A DNA stretch of 64,000 nt from E44-bin32 sp034430595 (GTDB taxonomy: Bacteria > Chloroflexota > Anaerolineae > Anaerolineales > E44-bin32). The stretch spans positions 1 through 64,000 of the forward strand of contig DAOUEL010000012.1 in assembly GCA_034430595.1 (NCBI GenBank), read 5' to 3'. This document shows positions 34,844-44,328 of the stretch, piece by piece. The position numbers and the translations under genes are program-made. Below the pieces are notes generated by a model that saw only the letters and a list, made by a program, of their open reading frames with translations, had not been told where the DNA came from and searched no databases. Every line of letters starts with the position of its first letter. The first letter of the stretch is position 1.

Positions 34844-36499
34844 ATGAGCCGCATCAGCGACGCGTTCGAACGCTGGCGTAAGGGGCCTCTCTCCAGGTCG
34901 CTGGAAGAACGCCCGGAACAGCGTGATGAGTATCACACGGGCTCCGGGCTGCCGCTCGCTCGCGTGTATTTACCGCTGGGTGGGCACGATCCCGTGACTG
35001 ACGAGGGTTTGCCGGGTGAGTATCCGTACACGCGCGGGGTCCAACCCACGATGTACCGCGGGCGGCTGTGGACAATGCGTCAGTACGCCGGCTATGCAAC
35101 GGCGGAAGAGACCAACCATAGGTTCCGCTATTTGCTCGAACAGGGACAGACCGGGCTGTCGGTGGCATTCGATCTCCCGACCCAGATTGGCTATGACGCG
35201 GATGATGAGCTTGCCCGGGGCGAAGTAGGCCGGGTCGGTGTGTCGATCTCGAGCATCGATGATATGGACCAGCTGTTCGAAGAGATTCCGCTCGACCGGG
35301 TCTCCACCAGCATGACGATTAACGCTCCGGCCGCGATCCTGCTGGCGATGTACATCGCCGTCGCCCACCGGCGCGGCATCAACCCGGCCCAGCTGCGCGG
35401 CACGATTCAGAACGATATCTTGAAGGAATACATCGCACGCGGGACCTATATCTTCCCCCCAAAACCGGCGATGCGTCTGATCACGGACATCTTCGCCTTC
35501 TGCCGTGCCCAGGTCCCAAATTGGAATACGATTTCGGTCTCGGGATACCACATGCGTGAAGCCGGCTCAACGGCAGTCCAGGAGCTAGCTTTCACGCTGG
35601 CGAATGCGATCGCCTACCTGCGTGCGGCAGAGGCTTCCGGACTGACTGTCGACGACGTCGCTCCCCAGCTGGCGTTTTTCTTCAGTGCCCACAACGATTT
35701 TCTGGAAGAGGTAGCGAAGTTCCGCGCTGCCCGGCGTATGTGGGCTCGCATCACTCGCGAGAAGTTTGGAGCCCATGATCCCCGCTCCTGGCTGCTTCGA
35801 TTTCATACCCAGACCGCGGGGTCAACTCTCACCGCACAACAACCGACAAACAACGTCGTCCGAGTGGCGCTGCAGGCGTTGGCGGCCGTGCTCGGGGGGA
35901 CCCAATCGCTGCATACGAACAGCATGGATGAGGCACTTGGCCTGCCCACCGAGAGCGCCGTGCAGTTGGCGCTGCGCACACAACAGATCCTAGCACATGA
36001 ATCGGGCGTCGCCAACACCGTCGATCCACTGGCTGGAGCCTACGCCATCGAGGCGCTGACGGATCAGATCGAAGCTGCTGCTAATCATTATCTGGAGCAG
36101 ATTGAAGCTGCCGGTGGCGCGCTGGCTGCCGTAGAAAACGGTTTCATGCAACGCGAGATTCACGAGGCAGCCTACCAAACTCAAATGGCGATCGAAGCCG
36201 GACAGGAATTGATCATCGGATTGAACAGTTACCGGACCGACATGGATTCCCCGCTCGAGCGTTTAAAGGTCGATCCAGAGATTGAGAGTGCTGCCCGAAA
36301 ACGCCTGGCACTTCTTCGATCGAGACGTGATTCGGCCCAGGTCGATGCAGCCCTCCTCGCGGTTCGGAACGCAGCCCAGAATGGTACGAATCTGATGCCA
36401 ATCCTGATCGAGGCCGTCTCAGCCCGTGTTACGCTGGGTGAAATCTGCAATGAGCTGCGTTCTCAGTGGGGAGAGTACCGCCCGGCCAGCACGTTCTAG
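34844..36499 (+). CDS. Methylmalonyl-CoA mutase, large (catalytic) subunit without B12 domain
   Basis: The 551-residue TIM-barrel protein converts methylmalonyl-CoA to succinyl-CoA when paired with a separate B12-binding subunit, which is not in the window. Motifs are YPYTRGVQPTMYRGR, GLSVAFDLPTQIGYD, TIQNDILKEYIARGTYIFPP, ISVSGYHMREAGSTA and HTQTAGSTLTAQQP. The residues that hold the substrate carboxylate match methylmalonyl-CoA mutase: Tyr81 (in RQYAG) corresponds to Tyr89 and Arg199 (in YIARGTY) to Arg207 of the Propionibacterium enzyme. A GGGGGA element precedes the ATG. It closes the propionyl-CoA carboxylase operon, which supports the substrate. Confidence 0.94.
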   Translation: MSRISDAFERWRKGPLSRSLEERPEQRDEYHTGSGLPLARVYLPLGGHDPVTDEGLPGEYPYTRGVQPTMYRGRLWTMRQYAGYATAEETNHRFRYLLEQGQTGLSVAFDLPTQIGYDADDELARGEVGRVGVSISSIDDMDQLFEEIPLDRVSTSMTINAPAAILLAMYIAVAHRRGINPAQLRGTIQNDILKEYIARGTYIFPPKPAMRLITDIFAFCRAQVPNWNTISVSGYHMREAGSTAVQELAFTLANAIAYLRAAEASGLTVDDVAPQLAFFFSAHNDFLEEVAKFRAARRMWARITREKFGAHDPRSWLLRFHTQTAGSTLTAQQPTNNVVRVALQALAAVLGGTQSLHTNSMDEALGLPTESAVQLALRTQQILAHESGVANTVDPLAGAYAIEALTDQIEAAANHYLEQIEAAGGALAAVENGFMQREIHEAAYQTQMAIEAGQELIIGLNSYRTDMDSPLERLKVDPEIESAARKRLALLRSRRDSAQVDAALLAVRNAAQNGTNLMPILIEAVSARVTLGEICNELRSQWGEYRPASTF

Positions 36500-36570
36500 G
36501 TTCATCACGCTCGATACCGATAGCTATCTATCAGGCCCATCTGGATGCTGAATAACGGCCGGCGGTCGTC

Positions 36571-37062
36571 TCACGAACTGCTCGCGGGCTGCTCCCCGAG
36601 ACGCATGATTCGGCCATCCTGAAGCATCACCTGGCCCGTTTCGAGCAGGGTCTTCAACTTCCCGAGATTCTCGCGCACCGCCTCTCGCACTCGCCGCTTG
36701 GCAATCATTTCGATCACCCCGGGGATGCCAAGATCCAGTTCCCAGCGGTCGACGATCTCGGTCGCACCCTGCCTGGGCTTGAAAGTCATCTCGCGCACCA
36801 ACTCGGGTTTGGAAGGCGGTACGGTACGCAGGGTGACCGAGCGCCCGGGTTCGAGGGCGGCGATTTCGAGCACCTGTTCATCCTCTCGACGCTGCTGGTG
36901 ATAGCGAGCGCCAACGCGAAGCGGCTCGGGGGAAAGCCTCTCGACCTGCTCTACATAGTAATTCCACGCGGGGAAATTCTCGGGGTCGCTGGCGTATTCG
37001 AAAACCAGCTCGACCGGCTCCTTGATGGTAATTTCGTTCTTAAAGCTGAACACCTTGCTCAT
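36571..37062 (-). CDS. SRPBCC (START-like) superfamily protein
   Basis: The protein of 163 residues has the polyketide-cyclase/dehydrase pattern: FKNEITIKEPVELVFEYASDPENFPAWN at the N-terminus, a central antiparallel sheet, and the long C-terminal helix VREAVRENLGKLKTLLETG. Such proteins bind hydrophobic ligands in a helix-grip cavity. The ATG at 37062 directly abuts a GGAGG; the GTG three codons later (37053) has better spacing and may be the true start. It converges on the methylmalonyl-CoA mutase gene. The ligand is unknown. Confidence 0.8.
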   Translation of the reverse strand: MSKVFSFKNEITIKEPVELVFEYASDPENFPAWNYYVEQVERLSPEPLRVGARYHQQRREDEQVLEIAALEPGRSVTLRTVPPSKPELVREMTFKPRQGATEIVDRWELDLGIPGVIEMIAKRRVREAVRENLGKLKTLLETGQVMLQDGRIMRLGEQPASSS

Positions 37063-37152
37063 CCTCCATCTTCTAACCAGACCATAGACTCCGATTATAG
37101 GACACGAACCTTAAAGCGTTCGCCGGAGGAGAGCTGATAATTTCCCTGTATT

Positions 37153-37177
37153 TGCAGGTGATTCTCCGTCACCTGCA
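37153..37177. terminator. Hairpin downstream of the small lipoprotein gene
   Basis: A perfect 9-bp stem (37153-37161 with 37169-37177), loop 7, lies 41 bp after the stop of the minus-strand lipoprotein gene. No T-tract follows, so its function is uncertain. Confidence 0.4.
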
Positions 37178-37217
37178 GACTTGGCTCACAGCCCGAAGCG
37201 GATCAGAGCGCCTTCGT

Positions 37218-37613
37218 TCAGCGAATGCCTGTATCGATATCGATATCCAACCGGGTGATCTGGCCGGCCTGAATTTGTATTTCAGCTGGCAAGCCGCTTG
37301 CCATGTCGATTCCGCCGTGATTAATATCCACGACGTAATTCCCTGGAGCCAGATCGACGCGGTAATCCCCGGAGGCATCGATCCCGGCGCGGGCGATCTC
37401 TTTACGGCCATCAGACCTGTAGATCACGACCTGCCGGGCGGCGTAGACCTCGGGTGCCGGCGTGGGCTCGGGTACCCCCTCCCGCACAACCGGAACAAGC
37501 GGGCCAATACTGACATGTCCTGTAAGCACGCCGCTGGCTTGTTGTTGATGGCTGCACCCAAAAAGAGCCGCGGCTGCCAGGATCGGCAGCCAGTGTTTTC
37601 TGCTTGTGAACAT
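37218..37613 (-). CDS. Small lipoprotein with carboxypeptidase-regulatory-like beta domain
   Basis: The 131-residue precursor has a type II signal (AAAALFGC). A Pro-rich linker (VPEPTPAPEVY) follows, then a domain of about 70 residues with the pattern of transthyretin-like or CarboxypepD_reg folds: QVVIYRSDGRKEIARAGIDASGDYRVDLAPGNY, where DASGDY and LAPGNY are the hallmark turns. Such modules bind proteins or carbohydrates at the cell surface. GGAGG lies 4 nt before the ATG. It is divergent from the flavoprotein gene at 37822. Confidence 0.75.
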   Translation of the reverse strand: MFTSRKHWLPILAAAALFGCSHQQQASGVLTGHVSIGPLVPVVREGVPEPTPAPEVYAARQVVIYRSDGRKEIARAGIDASGDYRVDLAPGNYVVDINHGGIDMASGLPAEIQIQAGQITRLDIDIDTGIR

Positions 37614-37821
37614 TGGACCTCCAATTGCAGGACCCCACTCGCGCTTTACTGCAGCGCTGTGAATATGCTCGAATGGGATTCTGGGCTAATAGAGAACGCG
37701 ACATGTATGGTCCTATGAACAAAGACGCTGCGGAAATGGGTCTGGTTCCCGGGTTGCGTATTTCAGCTCGAACCAGACCTGGAAGTATTGTAAACTTCGA
37801 CCACATGATAAGCGGGGAGGT

Positions 37822-39126
37822 ATGGCAAAGAACAGCTTTGACGTTCTTGTAATTGGTGCTGGACCAGCGGGACTGATGGCCGCCGGCCAGGCTGCGAGCA
37901 GCGGAGCGCAAGTGGTACTTTTGGAAAAGATGGACCGCCCTGGGCGCAAACTGCACATCACAGGCAAAGGCCGCTGCAACCTGACCAACATCGAGGAGCT
38001 TGACGGCTTTCTGCAGCATTTTCAACCCGACAGCCGGTTCCTGCGGCATGCTTTTCATCAATTCTTCTCTCAGGAGCTGTTGTCATTTTTTGAATCCCTG
38101 GAGGTTTCGACGATCGTCGAACGTGGCGGGCGCGTCTTCCCCGCCAGCAGTGATGCAGGGCAGGTCGTCGACGCACTTATCCGGTGGGCCGATCACCAGG
38201 GTGTTAACATTCGGGCTGGCCTGGCCGTTAAGGAAATTAACCCCGCCGAAGCAGGCCGGTGGAAAGTCCGGGCTCTCGCGACTGCAGGCACGAGCCGTCA
38301 GCAACGCTCAAGCGTACCAGCCCCGTCTGATTTCGGAGCTCAGGTTGTGATCCTTGCGACGGGAGGCTCATCATACCCCGGGACGGGTTCTACCGGTGAT
38401 GGCTACCGGCTCGCGGCTGCGCTCGGCCATGAGATCACCCCTCTCCGGCCGGCCTTGATCCCACTCGATACCGCCGGCGATATCGCCCCCAGGTTGGAAG
38501 GTCTCAGCTTGCGGAATGTGTCGCTGAATCTGCTGGTGGATGATCGAAAAGCAGCTCAGGAATTCGGGGAGATGCTGTTCACACATTTCGGAGTATCGGG
38601 GCCGATTGTCCTCACTCTCAGCCTGCAGGCGGTTGATGCGCTGCGCGCCGGCCGGCGTGTCAGCCTATCGATCGATCTCAAGCCGGCGCTCGATCAGGAA
38701 ACTCTCAAGGCCCGCCTGCTGCGCGAGATCGACGCGCATGGCAAACGTCAATATCGCACCTTGCTGGTCAGCCTGCTGCCACGCAGCCTGATTCCGCTGT
38801 GCATCGAACAGACCGGCATCCCGGCTGACAAACCCGCGCACCAGATCACCTCCGCAGAACGCAAGCGGCTGCGCTTATGGCTGAAGGATTTCCGATTGAC
38901 CGTAACCGGCCACCGGCCGATGGCCCAGGCGATCGTCACTGCCGGCGGGATAAGTACGGGCCAGGTGGATCCAACCAGCATGCAATCCCGCCTCCATCCT
39001 GGATTGTTCTTCGCAGGCGAAGTGCTGGATATCAACGCTGACACAGGCGGCTACAACCTGCAGGCAGCGTTCTCAACCGGTTGGCTCGCCGGTCAGAGTG
39101 CTTACAGGTATATCGCCGACCGCTGA
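37822..39126 (+). CDS. HI0933/YhiN-family FAD-dependent oxidoreductase
   Basis: The 434-residue flavoprotein begins with the dinucleotide-binding motif VIGAGPAGLMAAGQAA. It continues with the family signature KLHITGKGRCNLTN, contains LATGGSSYPGTGSTGDGY, and ends with a second FAD-contacting segment, GLFFAGEVLDINADTGGYNLQAAFSTG. The physiological substrate of the family (BaiN-like) is poorly known; some members act on bile-acid or other enoyl compounds, which does not establish the activity here. GGGGAGG stands one base before the ATG, an unusually short spacing. Confidence 0.9.
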   Translation: MAKNSFDVLVIGAGPAGLMAAGQAASSGAQVVLLEKMDRPGRKLHITGKGRCNLTNIEELDGFLQHFQPDSRFLRHAFHQFFSQELLSFFESLEVSTIVERGGRVFPASSDAGQVVDALIRWADHQGVNIRAGLAVKEINPAEAGRWKVRALATAGTSRQQRSSVPAPSDFGAQVVILATGGSSYPGTGSTGDGYRLAAALGHEITPLRPALIPLDTAGDIAPRLEGLSLRNVSLNLLVDDRKAAQEFGEMLFTHFGVSGPIVLTLSLQAVDALRAGRRVSLSIDLKPALDQETLKARLLREIDAHGKRQYRTLLVSLLPRSLIPLCIEQTGIPADKPAHQITSAERKRLRLWLKDFRLTVTGHRPMAQAIVTAGGISTGQVDPTSMQSRLHPGLFFAGEVLDINADTGGYNLQAAFSTGWLAGQSAYRYIADR

Positions 39127-39146
39127 CATCACTCAAGGCTTTCCTG

Positions 39147-39175
39147 TTCAGTCACTGCCATCACGAGCGTATACT
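39147..39175 (+). promoter_or_regulatory. Candidate promoter in the gap before the glucose dehydrogenase gene
   Basis: TTCAGT (39147-39152) and TATACT (39170-39175) are 17 bp apart in the 220-bp gap 39127-39346. A TAGAAT at 39298-39303 is an alternative -10 nearer the gene. No gene is seen in the gap. Confidence 0.3.
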
Positions 39176-39346
39176 CCAGTCCACCCAGCATCCCGCGGGA
39201 TTCCCTCCCCCACGCAATCGACAAGAGAATGCAGCGAGTTAGCTGCGCTTAAGCTCAGGACTAAGCAGTGTTAAAGACGGACTGAGTGGCCGGCGGCTAG
39301 AATTGCGTATGAACGTAGTTAATGGCAGCCCGGGAGGGAGTTCTTT

Positions 39347-40453
39347 GTGGATGCACTTGCGATCTATCCGGGAAAAGGATCGATCCACGCGATCAAACGG
39401 CCGATTCCAAAAATCGAGGGATCAGATCAGGTCAAACTCCAGGTTTTGCAGGTCGGAATCTGCGGTACCGACCGCGAGGAGGTTGCAGGTGGCCGGGCCG
39501 AGGCGCCTGCTAGGAGGGAGGAACTAGTCATCGGGCATGAAATGCTCGGTCGTGTGGTCGAGATTGGAAGTCAAGTAACCAGGGTTACGCAGGGAGATCT
39601 GGCCATATTCACCGTTCGACGCGGCTGCGGCCATTGCCTTCCATGCCGCATGAACCGGCCTGACATGTGCCTGACTGGCGATTATCTTGAGCGCGGCATC
39701 AAGGGGCTGGATGGGTACCAGACTGAGTTTGTCGTCGATCGCGAGCAATACGTGGTGCGTGTGCCCCCGGGGCTGCAGCAAACCGGGGTGCTCACCGAGC
39801 CTCTTACGATCGCCGAGAAGGCTATCGACGAGACGGTGCGTGTGCAAAACGTGCGCCTTCCTGATGCCGCCTCACGCCCTGACTGGCTTTATGACCGACG
39901 CTGTTTAGTCGCCGGGATCGGCGCGGTTGGCCTTCTGGCGTCCCTGGCGCTGCGTTTGCGCGGCGCGCAGGTTTATGGCCTGGACATTGTCGACGGTGAC
40001 AGCACGCGCCCGCGCTGGCTTGAAGCGATCGGCGGGACGTATCTCAATGGGCGGATGATTGCACCCGATCAGGTTGACTCGCAAGTCGGCCCGATGGATC
40101 TCATCTTCGAAGCGACAGGCGTCGCCCGGCTCGAGTTCAACCTGCTGGACGCCCTGGCCACGAATGGAATCTATGTCCTCACCGGTATTCCGGGCGGCGA
40201 CCGGCCGCTGGAGATCCCCGGGGCGCAGTTAGTCCGGCAAATGGTGCTGGACAACCAGCTCATGCTGGGCAGCGTAAATGCAAGCCGCGACCATTTTCAG
40301 ATGGCGGTCGACGATCTTACTCGCGCTGAAGGCCGTTGGCCTGGAGCCCTTCAGAAACTGATCACGGCGAGCTACACCAAAGATGATTTTATGGATAGGT
40401 TTTCTACCCATGAGAGCGGCTCGATTAAGACGATCATCGAGTGGGCGAAATGA
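39347..40453 (+). CDS. Glucose 1-dehydrogenase-like zinc dehydrogenase
   Basis: The 368-residue medium-chain dehydrogenase resembles archaeal glucose dehydrogenases of the Sulfolobus type that oxidise glucose to gluconolactone. Visible are GICGTDREEV (catalytic zinc Cys), GHEMLGRVVEIG, the structural cysteines CGHCLPCRMNRPDMC, a TEPLTIAEKAIDE segment and the Rossmann stretch VAGIGAVGLLASLAL. It begins at GTG 39347 after GGGAGGGAG. The stop overlaps the sugar transporter start by 4 bp and a glucoamylase follows, so oxidation of liberated glucose is a coherent role. Confidence 0.88.
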   Translation: MDALAIYPGKGSIHAIKRPIPKIEGSDQVKLQVLQVGICGTDREEVAGGRAEAPARREELVIGHEMLGRVVEIGSQVTRVTQGDLAIFTVRRGCGHCLPCRMNRPDMCLTGDYLERGIKGLDGYQTEFVVDREQYVVRVPPGLQQTGVLTEPLTIAEKAIDETVRVQNVRLPDAASRPDWLYDRRCLVAGIGAVGLLASLALRLRGAQVYGLDIVDGDSTRPRWLEAIGGTYLNGRMIAPDQVDSQVGPMDLIFEATGVARLEFNLLDALATNGIYVLTGIPGGDRPLEIPGAQLVRQMVLDNQLMLGSVNASRDHFQMAVDDLTRAEGRWPGALQKLITASYTKDDFMDRFSTHESGSIKTIIEWAK

Positions 40454-41895
40454 ACACCAAGCTCGCATCGAAAGAACAGAACAATGCTCCGCCGGGCGGC
40501 ACTTGCCAAGCTGTTCGTAATTCGCACTTCGTCGTCGTCGCGGCTGCAATCTCAGCGTTAGGAGGGCTGCTCTTCGGCTACGATACCGGCGTGATTTCAG
40601 GGGCAATCCTCTTTATTCAGAAGGAGCTTGCACTTAAATCCAGTGTTGAGGAACTCGTGGTCAGTGCCGTGCTGATCGGAGCGATTATTGGCGCTGCAGG
40701 CGGTGGAATGCTTGCTGATCGCTTCGGCCGGAGGCGCATCCTGATTCTGGCTGCCACCATCTTTGCGACCGGTGCAATTGGTACGGCCCTCGTGCCTTCG
40801 GTCAGTTGGCTTATCGCAGGCCGCATCCTGGTAGGCACGGCGATCGGTGCGGCTTCCTTTTCCGCACCGCTCTACATATCTGAGATCGCACCGGAGCGAG
40901 CGCGCGGCCAGCTCGTCTCCTTGAACCAGATCGCGCTGACGAGCGGCATCGTCCTCTCGTATCTTGTGGATTACGCCTTGAGCGGCAGCCAGGCCTGGCG
41001 CTGGATGCTTGGCTTGGCCGCAATCCCGGCAATGATCCTTGGTATCGGGATGATTCGTATGCCGCCGAGCCCGCGTTGGCTGTTCAGCCAGGGCCAGACA
41101 GAGGAGGCCAGGTCCGTTCTACAGCGAATACGCGCCTGCGACGACGTTACCGAAGAAGTCAATTCGATCCAGACCAGTCTTGGACGCCAGACCAGCGATT
41201 GGCCTGAACTGATCAAGCCCGGAATTCGTCCGGCGCTGATCGTCGGTATCGGGCTGGCGATTTTCCAACAGATAACCGGCATCAATACCGTGATTTATTA
41301 CGCTCCAACAATCTTGCAGTTCGCTGGTTTAAAGAGTGCGCCGGCAGCCATCCTCGCAACCACGGGCGTCGGCGTGGTAAATGTGGCACTCACCGTCCTC
41401 GCCATGCAGTTGCTGGACCGGGTCGGGAGGCGACCGCTGCTCCTGATCGGCCTGGCGGGTATGACCACGAGCCTGGTGGTGCTCGGATTCGCGTTTCTTT
41501 CGACGAATGCCTCCTGGTTGGGATGGATGGCGGTCATCAGCCTGATGTTCTACGTCGGATCCTTTGCCATCGGCCTCGGCCCGGTCTTCTGGCTGCTCAT
41601 ATCGGAGATCTATCCGCTGAGAATTCGCGGGTTGGCGATGAGCCTGGCGACGGTCACAAATTGGGTTTTCAACCTGCTTGTATCCATCACGTTCCTCAGC
41701 CTGGTGGAGGGTATCGGACGCTCATCGACGTTCTGGCTCTACGCGCTGGTTGGGATCGCGGCACTGCTATTCTCTTATTCGCTGGTGCCGGAAACCAGGG
41801 GGCGTAGCCTGGAGGAGATCGAAGCTCACTGGCGAGCGGGAGGCCATCCCCGCAAACTCGGCGCCTTCGCGCCGCAGAAAGAGGAGAACGCATAA
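40450..41895 (+). CDS. Sugar porter family MFS transporter
   Basis: The 481-residue, twelve-helix transporter has all sugar-porter signatures: GGLLFGYDTGVISGA in helix 1, DRFGRRR after helix 2, PESPRWL-like PPSPRWLFSQGQ, the QQITGINTVIYYAP glucose-site motif in helix 7, DRVGRRPLLL and the final PETRGRSLEEIE. It probably imports a hexose or pentose by proton symport. ATG 40450 overlaps the dehydrogenase stop (ATGA). The position between glucose dehydrogenase and glucoamylase suggests glucose or a glucose oligomer as substrate. Confidence 0.95.
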   Translation: MNTKLASKEQNNAPPGGTCQAVRNSHFVVVAAAISALGGLLFGYDTGVISGAILFIQKELALKSSVEELVVSAVLIGAIIGAAGGGMLADRFGRRRILILAATIFATGAIGTALVPSVSWLIAGRILVGTAIGAASFSAPLYISEIAPERARGQLVSLNQIALTSGIVLSYLVDYALSGSQAWRWMLGLAAIPAMILGIGMIRMPPSPRWLFSQGQTEEARSVLQRIRACDDVTEEVNSIQTSLGRQTSDWPELIKPGIRPALIVGIGLAIFQQITGINTVIYYAPTILQFAGLKSAPAAILATTGVGVVNVALTVLAMQLLDRVGRRPLLLIGLAGMTTSLVVLGFAFLSTNASWLGWMAVISLMFYVGSFAIGLGPVFWLLISEIYPLRIRGLAMSLATVTNWVFNLLVSITFLSLVEGIGRSSTFWLYALVGIAALLFSYSLVPETRGRSLEEIEAHWRAGGHPRKLGAFAPQKEENA

Positions 41896-41898
41896 GAA

Positions 41899-44292
41899 AT
41901 GACAGAGCACGCTGCACCCGGAGCACCCGGAATTGAACCGCGCTGGACCTCGAGCGCGAAGGCAGGGGTGGGAACTGCGTTGAGTTCATCGAGCCGGGTC
42001 TGGTTCACAATCAGCCATGGCATTATGGATGAGATTTACTATCCGCGCCTTGATCAAGCATGCACGCGCGATCTCGGCATGCTTGTGAGCGACGGCCACA
42101 GTTATTTTTGCGAGGAGAAGCGCTCCACTCGACATGAGATCGCCATGCCCGAGGCTGGTGTGCCTGCCTTCCAGCTCCTCAACACCGATGAGGATAACCG
42201 CTTCCGCATCGAGAAGCAGATCGTCAGTGATCCGGCGCGCGATACGGTTCTCCAGCGCACGCGCTTCGTTCCCCTGGTGGGTGAGCTTGCAGATTTTGAA
42301 TTGTATGTACTGCTCGCGCCTCACCTGGGGAACCGGGGCGGTGGTAATACAGCCTGGACAGGAGCGTACAAAGGGATCGAGATGTTGTTCGCGGAACGGG
42401 GGGGCATTGCCCTCGCGCTTGCCAGCTCAGCACCTTGGCTGGGAAGATCGGCCGGGTACGTAGGGGTTTCCGACGGCTGGCAGGACATCTCACAGCACAA
42501 GACCATGCAATGGCATTACTCGTGTGCGGCCGATGGAAACGTGGCACTGATTGGACACATTGACCTGGCAGCATGCGATGGTGAGTTCACACTAGCGCTT
42601 GGCTTTGGGCGAAATACCGCGGAGGCCGGCCAGCGTGCGCGCGCAAGCCTGCAAAGCGGCTTTGATACGGTCCAAAAGCAGTACGTGGGCCAGTGGCAGG
42701 AATGGCAGAAATCCCTCCACCCTGCACCACGCGGTGTAGATCGCGGCCTGTACAGGACCAGCCTGGCTGTGCTGCGCACCCATGAGGCGAAGCGCTTCCC
42801 GGGCGGTCTAATCGCCAGCCTTTCGATCCCGTGGGGATTTTCAAAGGGGGATGAGGACCTCGGCGGCTACCACCTCATCTGGCCGCGCGATCTGGCAGAA
42901 GCTGCCGGAGCCCTGCTCGCCGGAGGCGCTCCGTCCGATACCCGACGCGTGCTTGATTACCTCCAGGTGACCCAGGAATCGGATGGTCATTGGCCGCAGA
43001 ATATGTGGCTCGACGGCCGACCTTACTGGGGCGGCTTGCAGATGGATGAGACGGCTTTCACAATTCTGCTCATAGATCTCATCCGGCGTGAAAGCGAATT
43101 GCCGCCCTCCGAGCTAAAGCGCTATTGGCGCACGGTAAGAGACGCAGCGAGCTTTATCTTGCGTAACGGCCCGGTCACGCAGCAGGATCGTTGGGAAGAG
43201 GATGCGGGCTACTCCCCGTTTACGCTTGCCGTCGAGATCGCGTCGCTGCTGGCTGCGGCTGATATCGCCGGCGCCCTTGGGAAGAATGATCTTTCCCGCT
43301 ATCTGCAGGAGACCGCCGACAGCTGGAACGAAGGCGTTGATCGCTGGTGCTACGTCAGGGGTACGGCACTCGCCCAGGAGCTGGATATTGAAGGCTACTA
43401 TGTCCGAATCGCGCCGCCGGAAGTAGCTGAAGGATCGTCTGTCCGGGAAGGGTTCGTACCCATTAAGAATCGCCCACCAGGTCAGAGCGAAGAACCGGCA
43501 GATTACCTCATCAGCCCGGACGCCCTCGCTCTCGTGCGCTTTGGCCTGCGGTCAGCCCAGGACCCGCGCATTTTAAACACGATCAAAGCGATCGACACCA
43601 TGCTTAAAGTCGAAACGCCGCACGGACCGGCCTGGTACCGCTACAACGATGATGGCTATGGAGAACACCGGGATGGGTCACCTTTCGACGGTACCGGCAT
43701 CGGCCGGCTCTGGCCGCTGCTCACCGGTGAACGAGCGCACTATGAACTCTCCGCCGGGAACCGCCGAAAGGCATTCATCCTGCTCCATACTCTCGAGGCC
43801 TTCGCCAACCACGGCCACCTGCTGCCGGAACAGATCTGGGATAAAGCTGATATCCCGGGACATGAACTTGTCTTCGGCCAACCCTCTGGATCGGCCATGC
43901 CGCTCGTCTGGGCGCATGCGGAGTACGTTAAACTCGTCCGCTCGTTAAGCGACGATAAAGTCTTCGATATGCCACCGCAACCGGTCGAACGCTACCAGAA
44001 GGGGGAAGTCCGTGCTCAATACGCAGCCTGGCGTTTCAACCAGAAGATCCGTTATATGCCGCAGGGTAAATGGCTACGTATCGAAACGCTCTCCCCGGCC
44101 ATCCTCCATTGGTCCGATGACGGGTGGAAGACGACGCACGATGACCCCACCCGCGACACTGGTTTCGAAGTGCACAGCGTCGATCTTGATGTGCGGACCC
44201 TGCCTGCTGGTACGGTGATCACCTTCACCCTTTTCTGGAAGGAGACCGGGGAGTGGGAAGGCCTCGACTACCGATTGGAGATCGAGGCTTGA
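41899..44292 (+). CDS. GH15 glucoamylase / glucodextranase-like glycosidase
   Basis: The 797-residue enzyme has an N-terminal beta-sandwich (about 1-270, starting with SRVWFTISHGIMDEIYYPRLDQ, a glucodextranase-type signature) and a catalytic (alpha/alpha)6 barrel. Catalytic-domain markers are YHLIWPRDLAEAAGALL and the general acid in QDRWEEDAGYSPFTLA; the second acid is probably in the C-terminal half near LPEQIWD. It releases glucose from the non-reducing ends of alpha-glucans. No signal peptide is visible, so it should act in the cytoplasm on imported oligosaccharides. It starts 3 bp after the transporter gene. Confidence 0.94.
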   Translation: MTEHAAPGAPGIEPRWTSSAKAGVGTALSSSSRVWFTISHGIMDEIYYPRLDQACTRDLGMLVSDGHSYFCEEKRSTRHEIAMPEAGVPAFQLLNTDEDNRFRIEKQIVSDPARDTVLQRTRFVPLVGELADFELYVLLAPHLGNRGGGNTAWTGAYKGIEMLFAERGGIALALASSAPWLGRSAGYVGVSDGWQDISQHKTMQWHYSCAADGNVALIGHIDLAACDGEFTLALGFGRNTAEAGQRARASLQSGFDTVQKQYVGQWQEWQKSLHPAPRGVDRGLYRTSLAVLRTHEAKRFPGGLIASLSIPWGFSKGDEDLGGYHLIWPRDLAEAAGALLAGGAPSDTRRVLDYLQVTQESDGHWPQNMWLDGRPYWGGLQMDETAFTILLIDLIRRESELPPSELKRYWRTVRDAASFILRNGPVTQQDRWEEDAGYSPFTLAVEIASLLAAADIAGALGKNDLSRYLQETADSWNEGVDRWCYVRGTALAQELDIEGYYVRIAPPEVAEGSSVREGFVPIKNRPPGQSEEPADYLISPDALALVRFGLRSAQDPRILNTIKAIDTMLKVETPHGPAWYRYNDDGYGEHRDGSPFDGTGIGRLWPLLTGERAHYELSAGNRRKAFILLHTLEAFANHGHLLPEQIWDKADIPGHELVFGQPSGSAMPLVWAHAEYVKLVRSLSDDKVFDMPPQPVERYQKGEVRAQYAAWRFNQKIRYMPQGKWLRIETLSPAILHWSDDGWKTTHDDPTRDTGFEVHSVDLDVRTLPAGTVITFTLFWKETGEWEGLDYRLEIEA

Positions 44293-44328
44293 AGGTCCCT
44301 GCCTGCCCACCATTTTTACTGGAGACGA

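Noticed and set aside
37152..37718. A 188-codon plus-strand open frame opposite the small lipoprotein gene
   Set aside because: It has no ribosome-binding site or recognisable domain, whereas the opposite strand encodes a lipobox and a known beta-domain pattern.
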